Source: Pratylenchus scribneri (Eukaryota; Nematoda; Chromadorea; Rhabditida; Pratylenchidae). From it: a stretch of DNA of 64,000 nt. Shown here piece after piece: positions 1-14,800 of this stretch. The notes under the pieces are model-generated. The model saw nothing but the letters and a program-made list of their open reading frames with translations, was not told the origin of the DNA and made no database searches. A program made the position numbers and the translations under genes. Within the stretch, counting starts at the first letter, position 1; each line of letters opens with the position of its first letter. Location: assembly GCA_030063045.1 (NCBI GenBank), contig JAQSEB010000055.1, positions 1,240,001 through 1,304,000 on the forward strand, given 5' to 3'.

Positions 1-2859
1 AAAATACCCCCATATTGATTTTTTATGAATTTCTAAAATATGGCCACAAAATTCAATTATGCCTAGGGTGTATTTGACATGTTTTGAGCTAGGATTTGAA
101 TTTTTTTAAATTCTTTTATTAGAATCATATTCTCCATCAAAAAATACAGTCCTATTTTTTTCATTTTTTTAAAATACCCCCATATTGATTTTTTATGAAT
201 TTCTAAAAAATGGCCACAAAATTCAATTATGCCTAGGGTGTATTTGACATGTTTTAGGCTAGGATTTGAATTTTTTTAAATTCTTTTGTTAGAATCATAT
301 TCTCCATCAAAAAATACAGTCCTATATTTTTTTTTGTTAATATACCCTCATACTGATTTTTTATGAATTTCTAAAATATGGCCACAAAATTCAATTATGC
401 CTAGGGTGTATTTGACATGTTTTGAGCTAGGATTTGAATTTTTTTAAATTCTTTTGTTAGAATCATATTCTCCATCAAAAAATACAGTCCTATATTTTTT
501 TTTGTTAATATACCCTCATACTGATTTTTTATGAATTTCTAAAATATGGCCACAAAATTCAATTATGCCTAGGGTGTATTTGACATGTTTTGGGCTAGGA
601 TTTGAATTTTTCAAAATTCTTTTGTTAGAATCATATTCTCCATCAAAAAATATAAGCCTATCTTTTTTTAGATTTTTAAAATACCCTCATATTGATTTTT
701 TATGAATTTCTAAAAAATGGCCACAAAATTCAATTATGCCTAGGGTGTATTTGACATGTTTTAGGCTAGGATTTGAATTTTTTTAAATTCTTTTGTTAGA
801 ATCATATTCTCCATCAAAAAATACAGTCCTATATTTTTTTTTGTTAATATACCCTCATACTGATTTTTTATGAATTTCTAAAAAATGGCCACAAAATTCA
901 ATTATGCCTAGGGTGTATTTGACATGTTTTGGGCTAGGATTTGAATTTTTTTAAATTCTTTTATTAGAATCATATTCTCCATCAAAAAATACAGTCCTAT
1001 TTTTTTCATTTTTTTAAAATACCCCCATATTGATTTTTTATGAATTTCTAAAATATGGCCACAAAATTCAATTATGCCTAGGGTGTATTTGACATGTTTT
1101 GGGCTAGGATTTGAATTTTTTTAAATTCTTTTATTAGAATCATATTCTCCATCAAAAAATACAGTCCTATTTTTTTCATTTTTTTAAAATACCCCCATAT
1201 TGATTTTTTATGAATTTCTAAAATATGGCCACAAAATTCAATTATGCCTAGGGTGTATTTGACATGTTTTGAGCTAGGATTTGAATTTTTTTAAATTCTT
1301 TTGTTAGAATCATATTCTCCATCAAAAAATACAGTCCTATATTTTTTTTTGTTAATATACCCTCATACTGATTTTTTATGAATTTCTAAAAAATGGCCAC
1401 AAAATTCAATTATGCCTAGGGTGTATTTGACATGTTTTGAGCTAGGATTTGAATTTTTTTAAATTCTTTTGTTAGAATCATATTCTCCATCACAAAATAC
1501 AGTCCTATATTTTTATTTTTTTAATATACCCTCATACTGATTTTTTATGAATTTCTAAAAAATGGCCACAAAATTCAATTATGCCTAGGGTATATTTGAC
1601 ATGTTTTGGGCTAGGATTTGAATTTTTTTAAATTCTTTTATTAGAATCATATTCTCCATCAAAAAATACAGTCCTATTTTTTTCATTTTTTTAAAATACC
1701 CCCATATTGATTTTTTATGAATTTCTAAAATATGGCCACAAAATTCAATTATGCCTAGGGTGTATTTGACATGTTTTGAGCTAGGATTTGAATTTTTTTA
1801 AATTCTTTTATTAGAATCATATTCTCCATCAAAAAATACAGTCCTATTTTTTTCATTTTTTTAATATACCCTCATACTGATTTTTTATGAATTTCTAAAA
1901 AATGGCCACAAAATTCAATTATGCCTAGGGTATATTTGACATGTTTTGGGCTAGGATTTGAATTTTTTTAAATTCTTTTATTAGAATCATATTCTCCATC
2001 AAAAAATACAGTCCTATTTTTTTCATTTTTTTAAAATACCCCCATATTGATTTTTTATGAATTTCTAAAATATGGCCACAAAATTCAATTATGCCTAGGG
2101 TGTATTTGACATGTTTTGGGCTAGGATTTGAATTTTTTTAAATTCTTTTATTAGAATCATATTCTCCATCAAAAAATACAGTCCTATTTTTTTCATTTTT
2201 TTAAAATACCCCCATATTGATTTTTTATGAATTTCTAAAATATGGCCACAAAATTCAATTATGCCTAGGGTGTATTTGACATGTTTTGGGCTAGGATTTG
2301 AATTTTTTTAAATTCTTTTATTAGAATCATATTCTCCATCAAAAAATACAGTCCTATTTTTTTCATTTTTTTAAAATACCCCCATATTGATTTTTTATGA
2401 ATTTCTAAAATATGGCCACAAAATTCAATTATGCCTAGGGTGTATTTGACATGTTTTGAGCTAGGATTTGAATTTTTTTAAATTCTTTTGTTAGAATCAT
2501 ATTCTCCATCAAAAAATACAGTCCTATATTTTTTTTTGTTAATATACCCTCATACTGATTTTTTATGAATTTCTAAAAAATGGCCACAAAATTCAATTAT
2601 GCCTAGGGTGTATTTGACATGTTTTGAGCTAGGATTTGAATTTTTTTAAATTCTTTTGTTAGAATCATATTCTCCATCACAAAATACAGTCCTATATTTT
2701 TATTTTTTTAATATACCCTCATACTGATTTTTTATGAATTTCTAAAAAATGGCCACAAAATTCAATTATGCCTAGGGTATATTTGACATGTTTTGGGCTA
2801 GGATTTGAATTTTTTTAAATTCTTTTATTAGAATCATATTCTCCATCAAAAAATACAGT

Positions 2860-5800
2860 CCTATTTTTTTCATTTTTTTAAAATACCCCCATATTGATTT
2901 TTTATGAATTTCTAAAATATGGCCACAAAATTCAATTATGCCTAGGGTGTATTTGACATGTTTTGAGCTAGGATTTGAATTTTTTTAAATTCTTTTATTA
3001 GAATCATATTCTCCATCAAAAAATACAGTCCTATTTTTTTCATTTTTTTAAAATACCCCCATATTGATTTTTTATGAATTTCTAAAATATGGCCACAAAA
3101 TTCAATTATGCCTAGGGTGTATTTGACATGTTTTGAGCTAGGATTTGAATTTTTTTAAATTCTTTTATTAGAATCATATTCTCCATCAAAAAATACAGTC
3201 CTATTTTTTTCATTTTTTTAAAATACCCCCATATTGATTTTTTATGAATTTCTAAAAAATGGCCACAAAATTCAATTATGCCTAGGGTGTATTTGACATG
3301 TTTTAGGCTAGGATTTGAATTTTTTTAAATTCTTTTGTTAGAATCATATTCTCCATCAAAAAATACAGTCCTATTTTTTTCATTTTTTTAAAATACCCCC
3401 ATATTGATTTTTTATGAATTTCTAAAATATGGCCACAAAATTCAATTATGCCTAGGGTGTATTTGACATGTTTTGAGCTAGGATTTGAATTTTTTTAAAT
3501 TCTTTTATTAGAATCATATTCTCCATCAAAAAATACAGTCCTATTTTTTTCATTTTTTTAAAATACCCCCATATTGATTTTTTATGAATTTCTAAAAAAT
3601 GGCCACAAAATTCAATTATGCCTAGGGTGTATTTGACATGTTTTAGGCTAGGATTTGAATTTTTTTAAATTCTTTTGTTAGAATCATATTCTCCATCAAA
3701 AAATACAGTCCTATATTTTTTTTTGTTAATATACCCTCATACTGATTTTTTATGAATTTCTAAAAAATGGCCACAAAATTCAATTATGCCTAGGGTGTAT
3801 TTGACATGTTTTGGGCTAGGATTTGAATTTTTCAAAATTCTTTTGTTAGAATCATATTCTCCATCAAAAAATATAGTCCTCTATTTTTTATTTTGTTAAT
3901 ATACCCTCATATTGATTTTTTATGAATTTCTAAAAAATGGCCACAAAATTCAATTATTCCTAGGGTGTATTTGACATGTTTTGAATCATATTCTCCATCA
4001 AAAAATACAGTCCTATATTTTTTATTTTGTTAATATACCCTCATATTGATTTTTATGGATTACAAAAAATGGCCACAAAATTCAATTATGCCTAGGGTGT
4101 ATTTGACATGTTTTGAGCTAGGATTTGAATTTTTTTAAATTCTTTTGTTAGAATCATATTCTCCATCACAAAATACAGTCCTATATTTTTATTTTTTTAA
4201 TATACCCTCATACTGATTTTTTATGAATTTCTAAACTATGGCCACAAAATTCAATTATGCCTAGGGTATATTTGACATGTTTTGGGCTAGGATTTGAATT
4301 TTTCAAAATTCTTTTGTTAGAATCATATTCTCCATCAAAAAATACAGTCCTATATTTTTTATTTTGTTAATATACCCTCATACTGATTTTTTATGAATTT
4401 CTAAAAAATGGCCACAAAATTCAATTATGCCTAGGGTGTATTTGACATGTTTTGAGCTAGGATTTGAATTTTTTTAAATTCTTTTATTAGAATCATATTC
4501 TCCATCAAAAAATACAGTCCTATTTTTTTCATTTTTTTAAAATACCCCCATATTGATTTTTTATGAATTTCTAAAATATGGCCACAAAATTCAATTATGC
4601 CTAGGGTGTATTTGACATGTTTTGAGCTAGGATTTGAATTTTTTTAAATTCTTTTATTAGAATCATATTCTCCATCAAAAAATACAGTCCTATTTTTTTC
4701 ATTTTTTTAAAATACCCCCATATTGATTTTTTATGAATTTCTAAAAAATGGCCACAAAATTCAATTATGCCTAGGGTGTATTTGACATGTTTTAGGCTAG
4801 GATTTGAATTTTTTTAAATTCTTTTGTTAGAATCATATTCTCCATCAAAAAATACAGTCCTATTTTTTTCATTTTTTTAAAATACCCCCATATTGATTTT
4901 TTATGAATTTCTAAAATATGGCCACAAAATTCAATTATGCCTAGGGTGTATTTGACATGTTTTGAGCTAGGATTTGAATTTTTTTAAATTCTTTTATTAG
5001 AATCATATTCTCCATCAAAAAATACAGTCCTATTTTTTTCATTTTTTTAAAATACCCCCATATTGATTTTTTATGAATTTCTAAAAAATGGCCACAAAAT
5101 TCAATTATGCCTAGGGTGTATTTGACATGTTTTAGGCTAGGATTTGAATTTTTTTAAATTCTTTTGTTAGAATCATATTCTCCATCAAAAAATACAGTCC
5201 TATATTTTTTTTTGTTAATATACCCTCATACTGATTTTTTATGAATTTCTAAAAAATGGCCACAAAATTCAATTATGCCTAGGGTGTATTTGACATGTTT
5301 TGGGCTAGGATTTGAATTTTTCAAAATTCTTTTGTTAGAATCATATTCTCCATCAAAAAATATAGTCCTCTATTTTTTATTTTGTTAATATACCCTCATA
5401 TTGATTTTTTATGAATTTCTAAAAAATGGCCACAAAATTCAATTATTCCTAGGGTGTATTTGACATGTTTTGAGCTAGGATTTGAATTTTTTTAAATTCT
5501 TTTGTTAGAATCATATTCTCCATCAAAAAATACAGTCCTATATTTTTTATTTTGTTAATATACCCTCATATTGATTTTTATGGATTACAAAAAATGGCCA
5601 CAAAATTCAATTATGCCTAGGGTGTATTTGACATGTTTTGAGCTAGGATTTGAATTTTTTTAAATTCTTTTGTTAGAATCATATTCTCCATCACAAAATA
5701 CAGTCCTATATTTTTATTTTTTTAATATACCCTCATACTGATTTTTTATGAATTTCTAAACTATGGCCACAAAATTCAATTATGCCTAGGGTATATTTGA

Positions 5801-5870
5801 CATGTTTTGGGCTAGGATTTGAATTTTTCAAAATTCTTTTGTTAGAATCATATTCTCCATCAAAAAATAC
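2860..5870. repeat. 9-monomer higher-order repeat, two copies of ~1.5 kb
   Basis: Rare variants recur at a constant offset: CTAAACTATGG at 4231 and 5756, and the shortened TTGATTTTTATGGATTAC at 4046 and 5571 (offset 1525); ATATAGTCCT at 3871 and 5360, and TTTTAGGCTA at 3301/4790 and 3641/5130 (offset 1489). The two offsets differ by 36 bp, exactly the deletion described at 3985 in the first copy. A third partial copy shortened to five monomers follows (CTAAACTATGG again at 6604, 848 bp later). Outer limits are approximate. Confidence 0.8.
3898..4031. repeat. Truncated satellite monomer (36-bp internal deletion)
   Basis: At 3981-3989 the sequence runs TTTTGA directly into ATCATATTC, losing the 36 bases from GCTAGG to TTAGA present in all neighbours. 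The deleted segment is bounded by a 2-bp GA microhomology. The corresponding monomer in the second copy of the 9-mer block (around 5460-5510) is intact, so the deletion happened after the block was duplicated. It is the only large internal deletion I saw in the array. Confidence 0.85.
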
Positions 5871-8800
5871 AGTCCTATATTTTTTATTTTGTTAATATAC
5901 CCTCATACTGATTTTTTATGAATTTCTAAAAAATGGCCACAAAATTCAATTATGCCTAGGGTGTATTTGACATGTTTTGAGCTAGGATTTGAATTTTTTT
6001 AAATTCTTTTATTAGAATCATATTCTCCATCAAAAAATACAGTCCTATTTTTTTCATTTTTTTAAAATACCCCCATATTGATTTTTTATGAATTTCTAAA
6101 ATATGGCCACAAAATTCAATAATGCCTAGGGTGTATTTGACATGTTTTGAGCTAGGATTTGAATTTTTTTAAATTCTTTTATTAGAATCATATTCTCCAT
6201 CAAAAAATACAGTCCTATTTTTTTCATTTTTTTAAAATACCCCCATATTGATTTTTTATGAATTTCTAAAATATGGCCACAAAATTCAATTATGCCTAGG
6301 GTGTATTTGACATGTTTTGAGCTAGGATTTGAATTTTTTTAAATTCTTTTATTAGAATCATATTCTCCATCAAAAAATACAGTCCTATATTTTTTATTTT
6401 GTTAATATACCCTCATACTGATTTTTTATGGATTACAAAAAATGGCCACAAAATTCAATTATGCCTAGGGTGTATTTGACATGTTTTGAGCTAGGATTTG
6501 AATTTTTTTAAATTCTTTTGTTAGAATCATATTCTCCATCACAAAATACAGTCCTATATTTTTATTTTTTTAATATACCCTCATACTGATTTTTTATGAA
6601 TTTCTAAACTATGGCCACAAAATTCAATTATGCCTAGGGTATATTTGACATGTTTTGGGCTAGGATTTGAATTTTTCAAAATTCTTTTGTTAGAATCATA
6701 TTCTCCATCAAAAAATACAGTCCTATATTTTTTATTTTGTTAATATACCCTCATACTGATTTTTTATGAATTTCTAAAAAATGGCCACAAAATTCAATTA
6801 TGCCTAGGGTGTATTTGACATGTTTTGAGCTAGGATTTGAATTTTTTTAAATTCTTTTATTAGAATCATATTCTCCATCAAAAAATACAGTCCTATTTTT
6901 TTCATTTTTTTAAAATACCCCCATATTGATTTTTTATGAATTTCTAAAATATGGCCACAAAATTCAATTATGCCTAGGGTGTATTTGACATGTTTTGAGC
7001 TAGGATTTGAATTTTTTTAAATTCTTTTATTAGAATCATATTCTCCATCAAAAAATACAGTCCTATTTTTTTCATTTTTTTAAAATACCCCCATATTGAT
7101 TTTTTATGAATTTCTAAAGAATGGCCACAAAATTCAATTATGCCTAGGGTGTATTTGACATGTTTTGAGCTAGGATTTGAATTTTTTTAAATTCTTTTAT
7201 TAGAATCATATTCTACATCAAAAATACAGGGCAGCCATTTTTTATTTTTTTAAAATACCCTCATATTGATTTTTTATGAATTTCTAAAAAATGGCCACAA
7301 AATTCAATTATGCCTAGGGTGTATTTGACATGTTTTGAGCTAGGATTTGAATTTTTTTAAATTCTTTTATTAGAATCATATTCTCCATCAAAAAATACAG
7401 TCCTATTTTTTTCATTTTTTTAAAATACCCCCATATTGATTTTTTATGAATTTCTAAAATATGGCCACAAAATTCAATTATGCCTAGGGTGTATTTGACA
7501 TGTTTTGAGCTAGGATTTGAATTTTTTTAAATTCTTTTATTAGAATCATATTCTCCATCAAAAAATACAGTCCTATTTTTTTCATTTTTTTAAAATACCC
7601 CCATATTGATTTTTTATGAATTTCTAAAATATGGCCACAAAATTCAATTATGCCTAGGGTGTATTTGACATGTTTTGAGCTAGGATTTGAATTTTTTTAA
7701 ATTCTTTTATTAGAATCATATTCTCCATCAAAAAATACAGTCCTATTTTTTTCATTTTTTTAAAATACCCCCATATTGATTTTTTATGAATTTCTAAAAT
7801 ATGGCCACAAAATTCAATTATGCCTAGGGTGTATTTGACATGTTTTGAGCTAGGATTTGAATTTTTTTAAATTCTTTTATTAGAATCATATTCTCCATCA
7901 AAAAATACAGTCCTATTTTTTTCATTTTTTTAAAATACCCCCATATTGATTTTTTATGAATTTCTAAAATATGGCCACAAAATTCAATTATGCCTAGGGT
8001 GTATTTGACATGTTTTGAGCTAGGATTTGAATTTTTTTAAATTCTTTTGTTAGAATCATATTCTCCATCAAAAAATACAGTCCTATTTTTTTCATTTTTT
8101 TAAAATACCCCCATATTGATTTTTTATGAATTTCTAAAATATGGCCACAAAATTCAATTATGCCTAGGGTGTATTTGACATGTTTTGAGCTAGGATTTGA
8201 ATTTTTTTAAATTCTTTTATTAGAATCATATTCTCCATCAAAAAATACAGTCCTATTTTTTTCATTTTTTTAAAATACCCCCATATTGATTTTTTATGAA
8301 TTTCTAAAATATGGCCACAAAATTCAATTATGCCTAGGGTGTATTTGACATGTTTTGAGCTAGGATTTGAATTTTTTTAAATTCTTTTATTAGAATCATA
8401 TTCTCCATCAAAAAATACAGTCCTATTTTTTCATTTTTTTAAAATACCCCCATATTGATTTTTTATGAATTTCTAAAATATGGCCACAAAATTCAATTAT
8501 GCCTAGGGTGTATTTGACATGTTTTGAGCTAGGATTTGAATTTTTTTAAATTCTTTTATTAGAATCATATTCTACATCCAAAATACAGGGCAGCCATTTT
8601 TTATTTTTTTAAAATATCCTCATATTGATTTTTTATGAATTTCTAAAATATGGCCACAAAATTCAATTATGCCTAGGGTGTATTTGACATGTTTTGAGCT
8701 AGGATTTGAATTTTTTTAAATTCTTTTATTAGAATCATATTCTACATCAAAAATACAGGGCAGCCATTTTTTATTTTTTTAAAATACCCCCATATTGATT

Positions 8801-11800
8801 TTTTATGAATTTCTAAAATATGGCCACAAAATTCAATTATGCCTAGGGTGTATTTGACATGTTTTGAGCTAGGATTTGAATTTTTTTAAATTCTTTTATT
8901 AGAATCATATTCTCCATCAAAAATACAGGGCAGCCATTTTTTATTTTTTTAAAATACCCCCATATTGATTTTTTATGAATTTCTAAAATATGGCCACAAA
9001 ATTCAATTATGCCTAGGGTGTATTTGACATGTTTTGAGCTAGGATTTGAATTTTTTTAAATTCTTTTATTAGAATCATATTCTCCATCAAAAAATACAGT
9101 CCTATTTTTTTCATTTTTTTAAAATACCCCCATATTGATTTTTTATGAATTTCTAAAATATGGCCACAAAATTCAATTATGCCTAGGGTGTATTTGACAT
9201 GTTTTGAGCTAGGATTTGAATTTTTTTAAATTCTTTTATTAGAATCATATTCTACATCAAAAATACAGGGCAGCCATTTTTTATTTTTTTAAAATATCCT
9301 CATATTGATTTTTTATGAATTTCTAAAAAATGGCCACAAAATTCAATTATGCCTAGGGTGTATTTGACATGTTTTGAGCTAGGATTTGAATTTTTTTAAA
9401 TTCTTTTATTAGAATCATATTCTACATCAAAAATACAGGGCAGCCATTTTTTATTTTTTTAAAATATTCCTCATATTGATTTTTTATGAATTTCTAAAGA
9501 ATGGCCACAAAATTCAATTATGCCTAGGGTGTATTTGACATGTTTTGAGCTAGGATTTGAATTTTTTTAAATTCTTTTATTAGAATCATATTCTACATCA
9601 AAAATACAGGGCAGCCATTTTTTATTTTTTTAAAATATTCCTCATATTGATTTTTTATGAATTTCTAAAGAATGGCCACAAAATTCAATTATGCCTAGGG
9701 TGTATTTGACATGTTTTGAGCTAGGATTTGAATTTTTTTAAATTCTTTTATTAGAATCATATTCTACATCAAAAATACAGGGCAGCCATTTTTTATTTTT
9801 TTAAAATACCCTCATATTGATTTTTTATGAATTTCTAAAAAATGGCCACAAAATTCAATTATGCCTAGGGTGTATTTGACATGTTTTGAGCTAGGATTTG
9901 AATTTTTTTAAATTCTTTTATTAGAATCATATTCTCCATCAAAAAATACAGTCCTATTTTTTTCATTTTTTTAAAATACCCCCATATTGATTTTTTATGA
10001 ATTTCTAAAATATGGCCACAAAATTCAATTATGCCTAGGGTGTATTTGACATGTTTTGAGCTAGGATTTGAATTTTTTTAAATTCTTTTATTAGAATCAT
10101 ATTCTCCATCAAAAAATACAGTCCTATTTTTTCATTTTTTTAAAATACCCCCATATTGATTTTTTATGAATTTCTAAAATATGGCCACAAAATTCAATTA
10201 TGCCTAGGGTGTATTTGACATGTTTTGAGCTAGGATTTGAATTTTTTTAAATTCTTTTATTAGAATCATATTCTCCATCAAAAAATACAGTCCTATTTTT
10301 TTCATTTTTTTAAAATACCCCCATATTGATTTTTTATGAATTTCTAAAATATGGCCACAAAATTCAATTATGCCTAGGGTGTATTTGACATGTTTTGAGC
10401 TAGGATTTGAATTTTTTTAAATTCTTTTGTTAGAATCATATTCTCCATCAAAAAATACAGTCCTATTTTTTTCATTTTTTTAAAATACTCCCATATTGAT
10501 TTTTTATGAATTTCTAAAATATGGCCACAAAATTCAATTATGCCTAGGGTGTATTTGACATGTTTTGAGCTAGGATTTGAATTTTTTTAAATTCTTTTAT
10601 TAGAATCATATTCTCCATCAAAAAATACAGTCCTATTTTTTTCATTTTTTTAAAATACCCCCATATTGATTTTTTATGAATTTCTAAAATATGGCCACAA
10701 AATTCAATTATGCCTAGGGTGTATTTGACATGTTTTGAGCTAGGATTTGAATTTTTTTAAATTCTTTTATTAGAATCATATTCTCCATCAAAAAATACAG
10801 TCCTATTTTTTCATTTTTTTAAAATACCCCCATATTGATTTTTTATGAATTTCTAAAATATGGCCACAAAATTCAATTATGACTAGGGTGTATTTGACAT
10901 GTTTTGAGCTAGGATTTGAATTTTTTTAAATTCTTTTATTAGAATCATATTCTACATCCAAAATACAGGGCAGCCATTTTTTATTTTTTTAAAATACCCC
11001 CATATTGATTTTTTATGAATTTCTAAAATATGGCCACAAAATTCAATTATGCCTAGGGTGTATTTGACATGTTTTGAGCTAGGATTTGAATTTTTTTAAA
11101 TTCTTTTATTAGAATCATATTCTACATCCAAAATACAGGGCAGCCATTTTTTATTTTTTTAAAATACCCCCATATTGATTTTTTATGAATTTCTAAAATA
11201 TGGCCACAAAATTCAATTATGCCTAGGGTGTATTTGACATGTTTTGAGCTAGGATTTGAATTTTTTTAAATTCTTTTATTAGAATCATATTCTCCATCAA
11301 AAAATACAGTCCTATTTTTTCATTTTTTTAAAATACCCCCATATTGATTTTTTATGAATTTCTAAAATATGGCCACAAAATTCAATTATGCCTAGGGTGT
11401 ATTTGACATGTTTTGAGCTAGGATTTGAATTTTTTTAAATTCTTTTATTAGAATCATATTCTCCATCAAAAATACAGGGCAGCCATTTTTTATTTTTTTA
11501 AAATACCCCCATATTGATTTTTTATGAATTTCTAAAATATGGCCACAAAATTCAATTATGCCTAGGGTGTATTTGACATGTTTTGAGCTAGGATTTGAAT
11601 TTTTTTAAATTCTTTTATTAGAATCATATTCTCCATCAAAAAATACAGTCCTATTTTTTTCATTTTTTTAAAATACCCCCATATTGATTTTTTATGAATT
11701 TCTAAAATATGGCCACAAAATTCAATTATGCCTAGGGTGTATTTGACATGTTTTGAGCTAGGATTTGAATTTTTTTAAATTCTTTTATTAGAATCATATT

Positions 11801-14800
11801 CTACATCAAAAATACAGGGCAGCCATTTTTTATTTTTTTAAAATATCCTCATATTGATTTTTTATGAATTTCTAAAATATGGCCACAAAATTCAATTATG
11901 CCTAGGGTGTATTTGACATGTTTTGAGCTAGGATTTGAATTTTTTTAAATTCTTTTATTAGAATCATATTCTCCATCAAAAAATACAGTCCTATTTTTTC
12001 ATTTTTTTAAAATACCCCCATATTGATTTTTTATGAATTTCTAAAATATGGCCACAAAATTCAATTATGCCTAGGGTGTATTTGACATGTTTTGAGCTAG
12101 GATTTGAATTTTTTTAAATTCTTTTATTAGAATCATATTCTCCATCAAAAATACAGGGCAGCCATTTTTTATTTTTTTAAAATACCCCCATATTGATTTT
12201 TTATGAATTTCTAAAATATGGCCACAAAATTCAATTATGCCTAGGGTGTATTTGACATGTTTTGAGCTAGGATTTGAATTTTTTTAAATTCTTTTATTAG
12301 AATCATATTCTACATCAAAAATACAGGGCAGCCATTTTTTATTTTTTTAAAATATCCTCATATTGATTTTTTATGAATTTCTAAAATATGGCCACAAAAT
12401 TCAATTATGCCTAGGGTGTATTTGACATGTTTTGAGCTAGGATTTGAATTTTTTTAAATTCTTTTATTAGAATCATATTCTCCATCAAAAAATACAGTCC
12501 TATTTTTTCATTTTTTTAAAATACCCCCATATTGATTTTTTATGAATTTCTAAAATATGGCCACAAAATTCAATTATGCCTAGGGTGTATTTGACATGTT
12601 TTGAGCTAGGATTTGAATTTTTTTAAATTCTTTTATTAGAATCATATTCTCCATCAAAAAATACAGGGCAGCCATTTTTCATTTTTTTAAAATACCCCCA
12701 TATTGATTTTTTATGAATTTCTAAAATATGGCCACAAAATTCAATTATGCCTAGGGTGTATTTGACATGTTTTGAGCTAGGATTTGAATTTTTTTAAATT
12801 CTTTTATTAGAATCATATTCTCCATCAAAAAATACAGTCCTATTTTTTTCATTTTTTTAAAATACCCCCATATTGATTTTTTATGAATTTCTAAAATATG
12901 GCCACAAAATTCAATTATGCCTAGGGTGTATTTGACATGTTTTGAGCTAGGATTTGAATTTTTTTAAATTCTTTTATTAGAATCATATTCTACATCAAAA
13001 ATACAGGGCAGCCATTTTTTATTTTTTTAAAATATCCTCATATTGATTTTTTATGAATTTCTAAAAAATGGCCACAAAATTCAATTATGCCTAGGGTGTA
13101 TTTGACATGTTTTGAGCTAGGATTTGAATTTTTTTAAATTCTTTTATTAGAATCATATTCTACATCAAAAATACAGGGCAGCCATTTTTTATTTTTTTAA
13201 AATATTCCTCATATTGATTTTTTATGAATTTCTAAAGAATGGCCACAAAATTCAATTATGCCTAGGGTGTATTTGACATGTTTTGAGCTAGGATTTGAAT
13301 TTTTTTAAATTCTTTTATTAGAATCATATTCTACATCAAAAATACAGGGCAGCCATTTTTTATTTTTTTAAAATACCCTCATATTGATTTTTTATGAATT
13401 TCTAAAAAATGGCCACAAAATTCAATTATGCCTAGGGTGTATTTGACATGTTTTGAGCTAGGATTTGAATTTTTTTAAATTCTTTTATTAGAATCATATT
13501 CTCCATCAAAAATACAGGGCAGCCATTTTTTATTTTTTTAAAATACCCCCATATTGATTTTTTATGAATTTCTAAAATATGGCCACAAAATTCAATTATG
13601 CCTAGGGTGTATTTGACATGTTTTGAGCTAGGATTTGAATTTTTTTAAATTCTTTTATTAGAATCATATTCTCCATCAAAAAATACAGTCCTATTTTTTT
13701 CATTTTTTTAAAATACCCCCATATTGATTTTTTATGAATTTCTAAAATATGGCCACAAAATTCAATTATGCCTAGGGTGTATTTGACATGTTTTGAGCTA
13801 GGATTTGAATTTTTTTAAATTCTTTTATTAGAATCATATTCTACATCAAAAATACAGGGCAGCCATTTTTTATTTTTTTAAAATATCCTCATATTGATTT
13901 TTTATGAATTTCTAAAAAATGGCCACAAAATTCAATTATGCCTAGGGTGTATTTGACATGTTTTGAGCTAGGATTTGAATTTTTTTAAATTCTTTTGTTA
14001 GAATCATATTCTCCATCAAAAAATACAGTCCTATTTTTTTCATTTTTTTAAAATACCCCCATATTGATTTTTTATGAATTTCTAAAATATGGCCACAAAA
14101 TTCAATTATGCCTAGGGTGTATTTGACATGTTTTGAGCTAGGATTGTATTTTTTTAAATTCTTTTATTAGAATCATATTCTACATCAAAAATACAGGGCA
14201 GCCATTTTTTATTTTTTTAAAATACCCCCATATTGATTTTTTATGAATTTCTAAAATATGGCCACAAAATTCAATTATGCCTAGGGTGTATTTGACATGT
14301 TTTGAGCTAGGATTTGAATTTTTTTAAATTCTTTTATTAGAATCATATTCTCCATCAAAAAATACAGTCCTATTTTTTTCATTTTTTTAAAATACCCCCA
14401 TATTGATTTTTTATGAATTTCTAAAATATGGCCACAAAATTCAATTATGCCTAGGGTGTATTTGACATGTTTTGAGCTAGGATTTGAATTTTTTTAAATT
14501 CTTTTATTAGAATCATATTCTACATCAAAAATACAGGGCAGCCATTTTTTATTTTTTTAAAATATCCTCATATTGATTTTTTATGAATTTCTAAAATATG
14601 GCCACAAAATTCAATTATGCCTAGGGTGTATTTGACATGTTTTGAGCTAGGATTTGAATTTTTTTAAATTCTTTTATTAGAATCATATTCTCCATCAAAA
14701 AATACAGTCCTATTTTTTTCATTTTTTTAAAATACCCCCATATTGATTTTTTATGAATTTCTAAAATATGGCCACAAAATTCAATTATGCCTAGGGTGTA

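Larger units (their letters stand above)
1..7215. repeat. Satellite zone 1: mixed monomer types with GTTAATATACCCTC modules
   Basis: This part mixes monomers with the module CAGTCCTATATTTTTTTTTG followed by TTAATATACCCTCATACTG (168 bp), monomers with CATCACAAAATACAG and TATTTTTATTTTTTTAATAT (169 bp), and the AAAATACCCCCATATTG type (170 bp). Private marks include TTTTAGGCTAGG, CTAAACTATGG, TTTTATGGATTAC and GAATTTTTCAAAATTC. One monomer near 640-690 carries an AAGCCTATC...TTAGATTTTT module that is otherwise typical of zone 3, so the two flanks of the array share old variants that the middle lacks. Confidence 0.85.
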
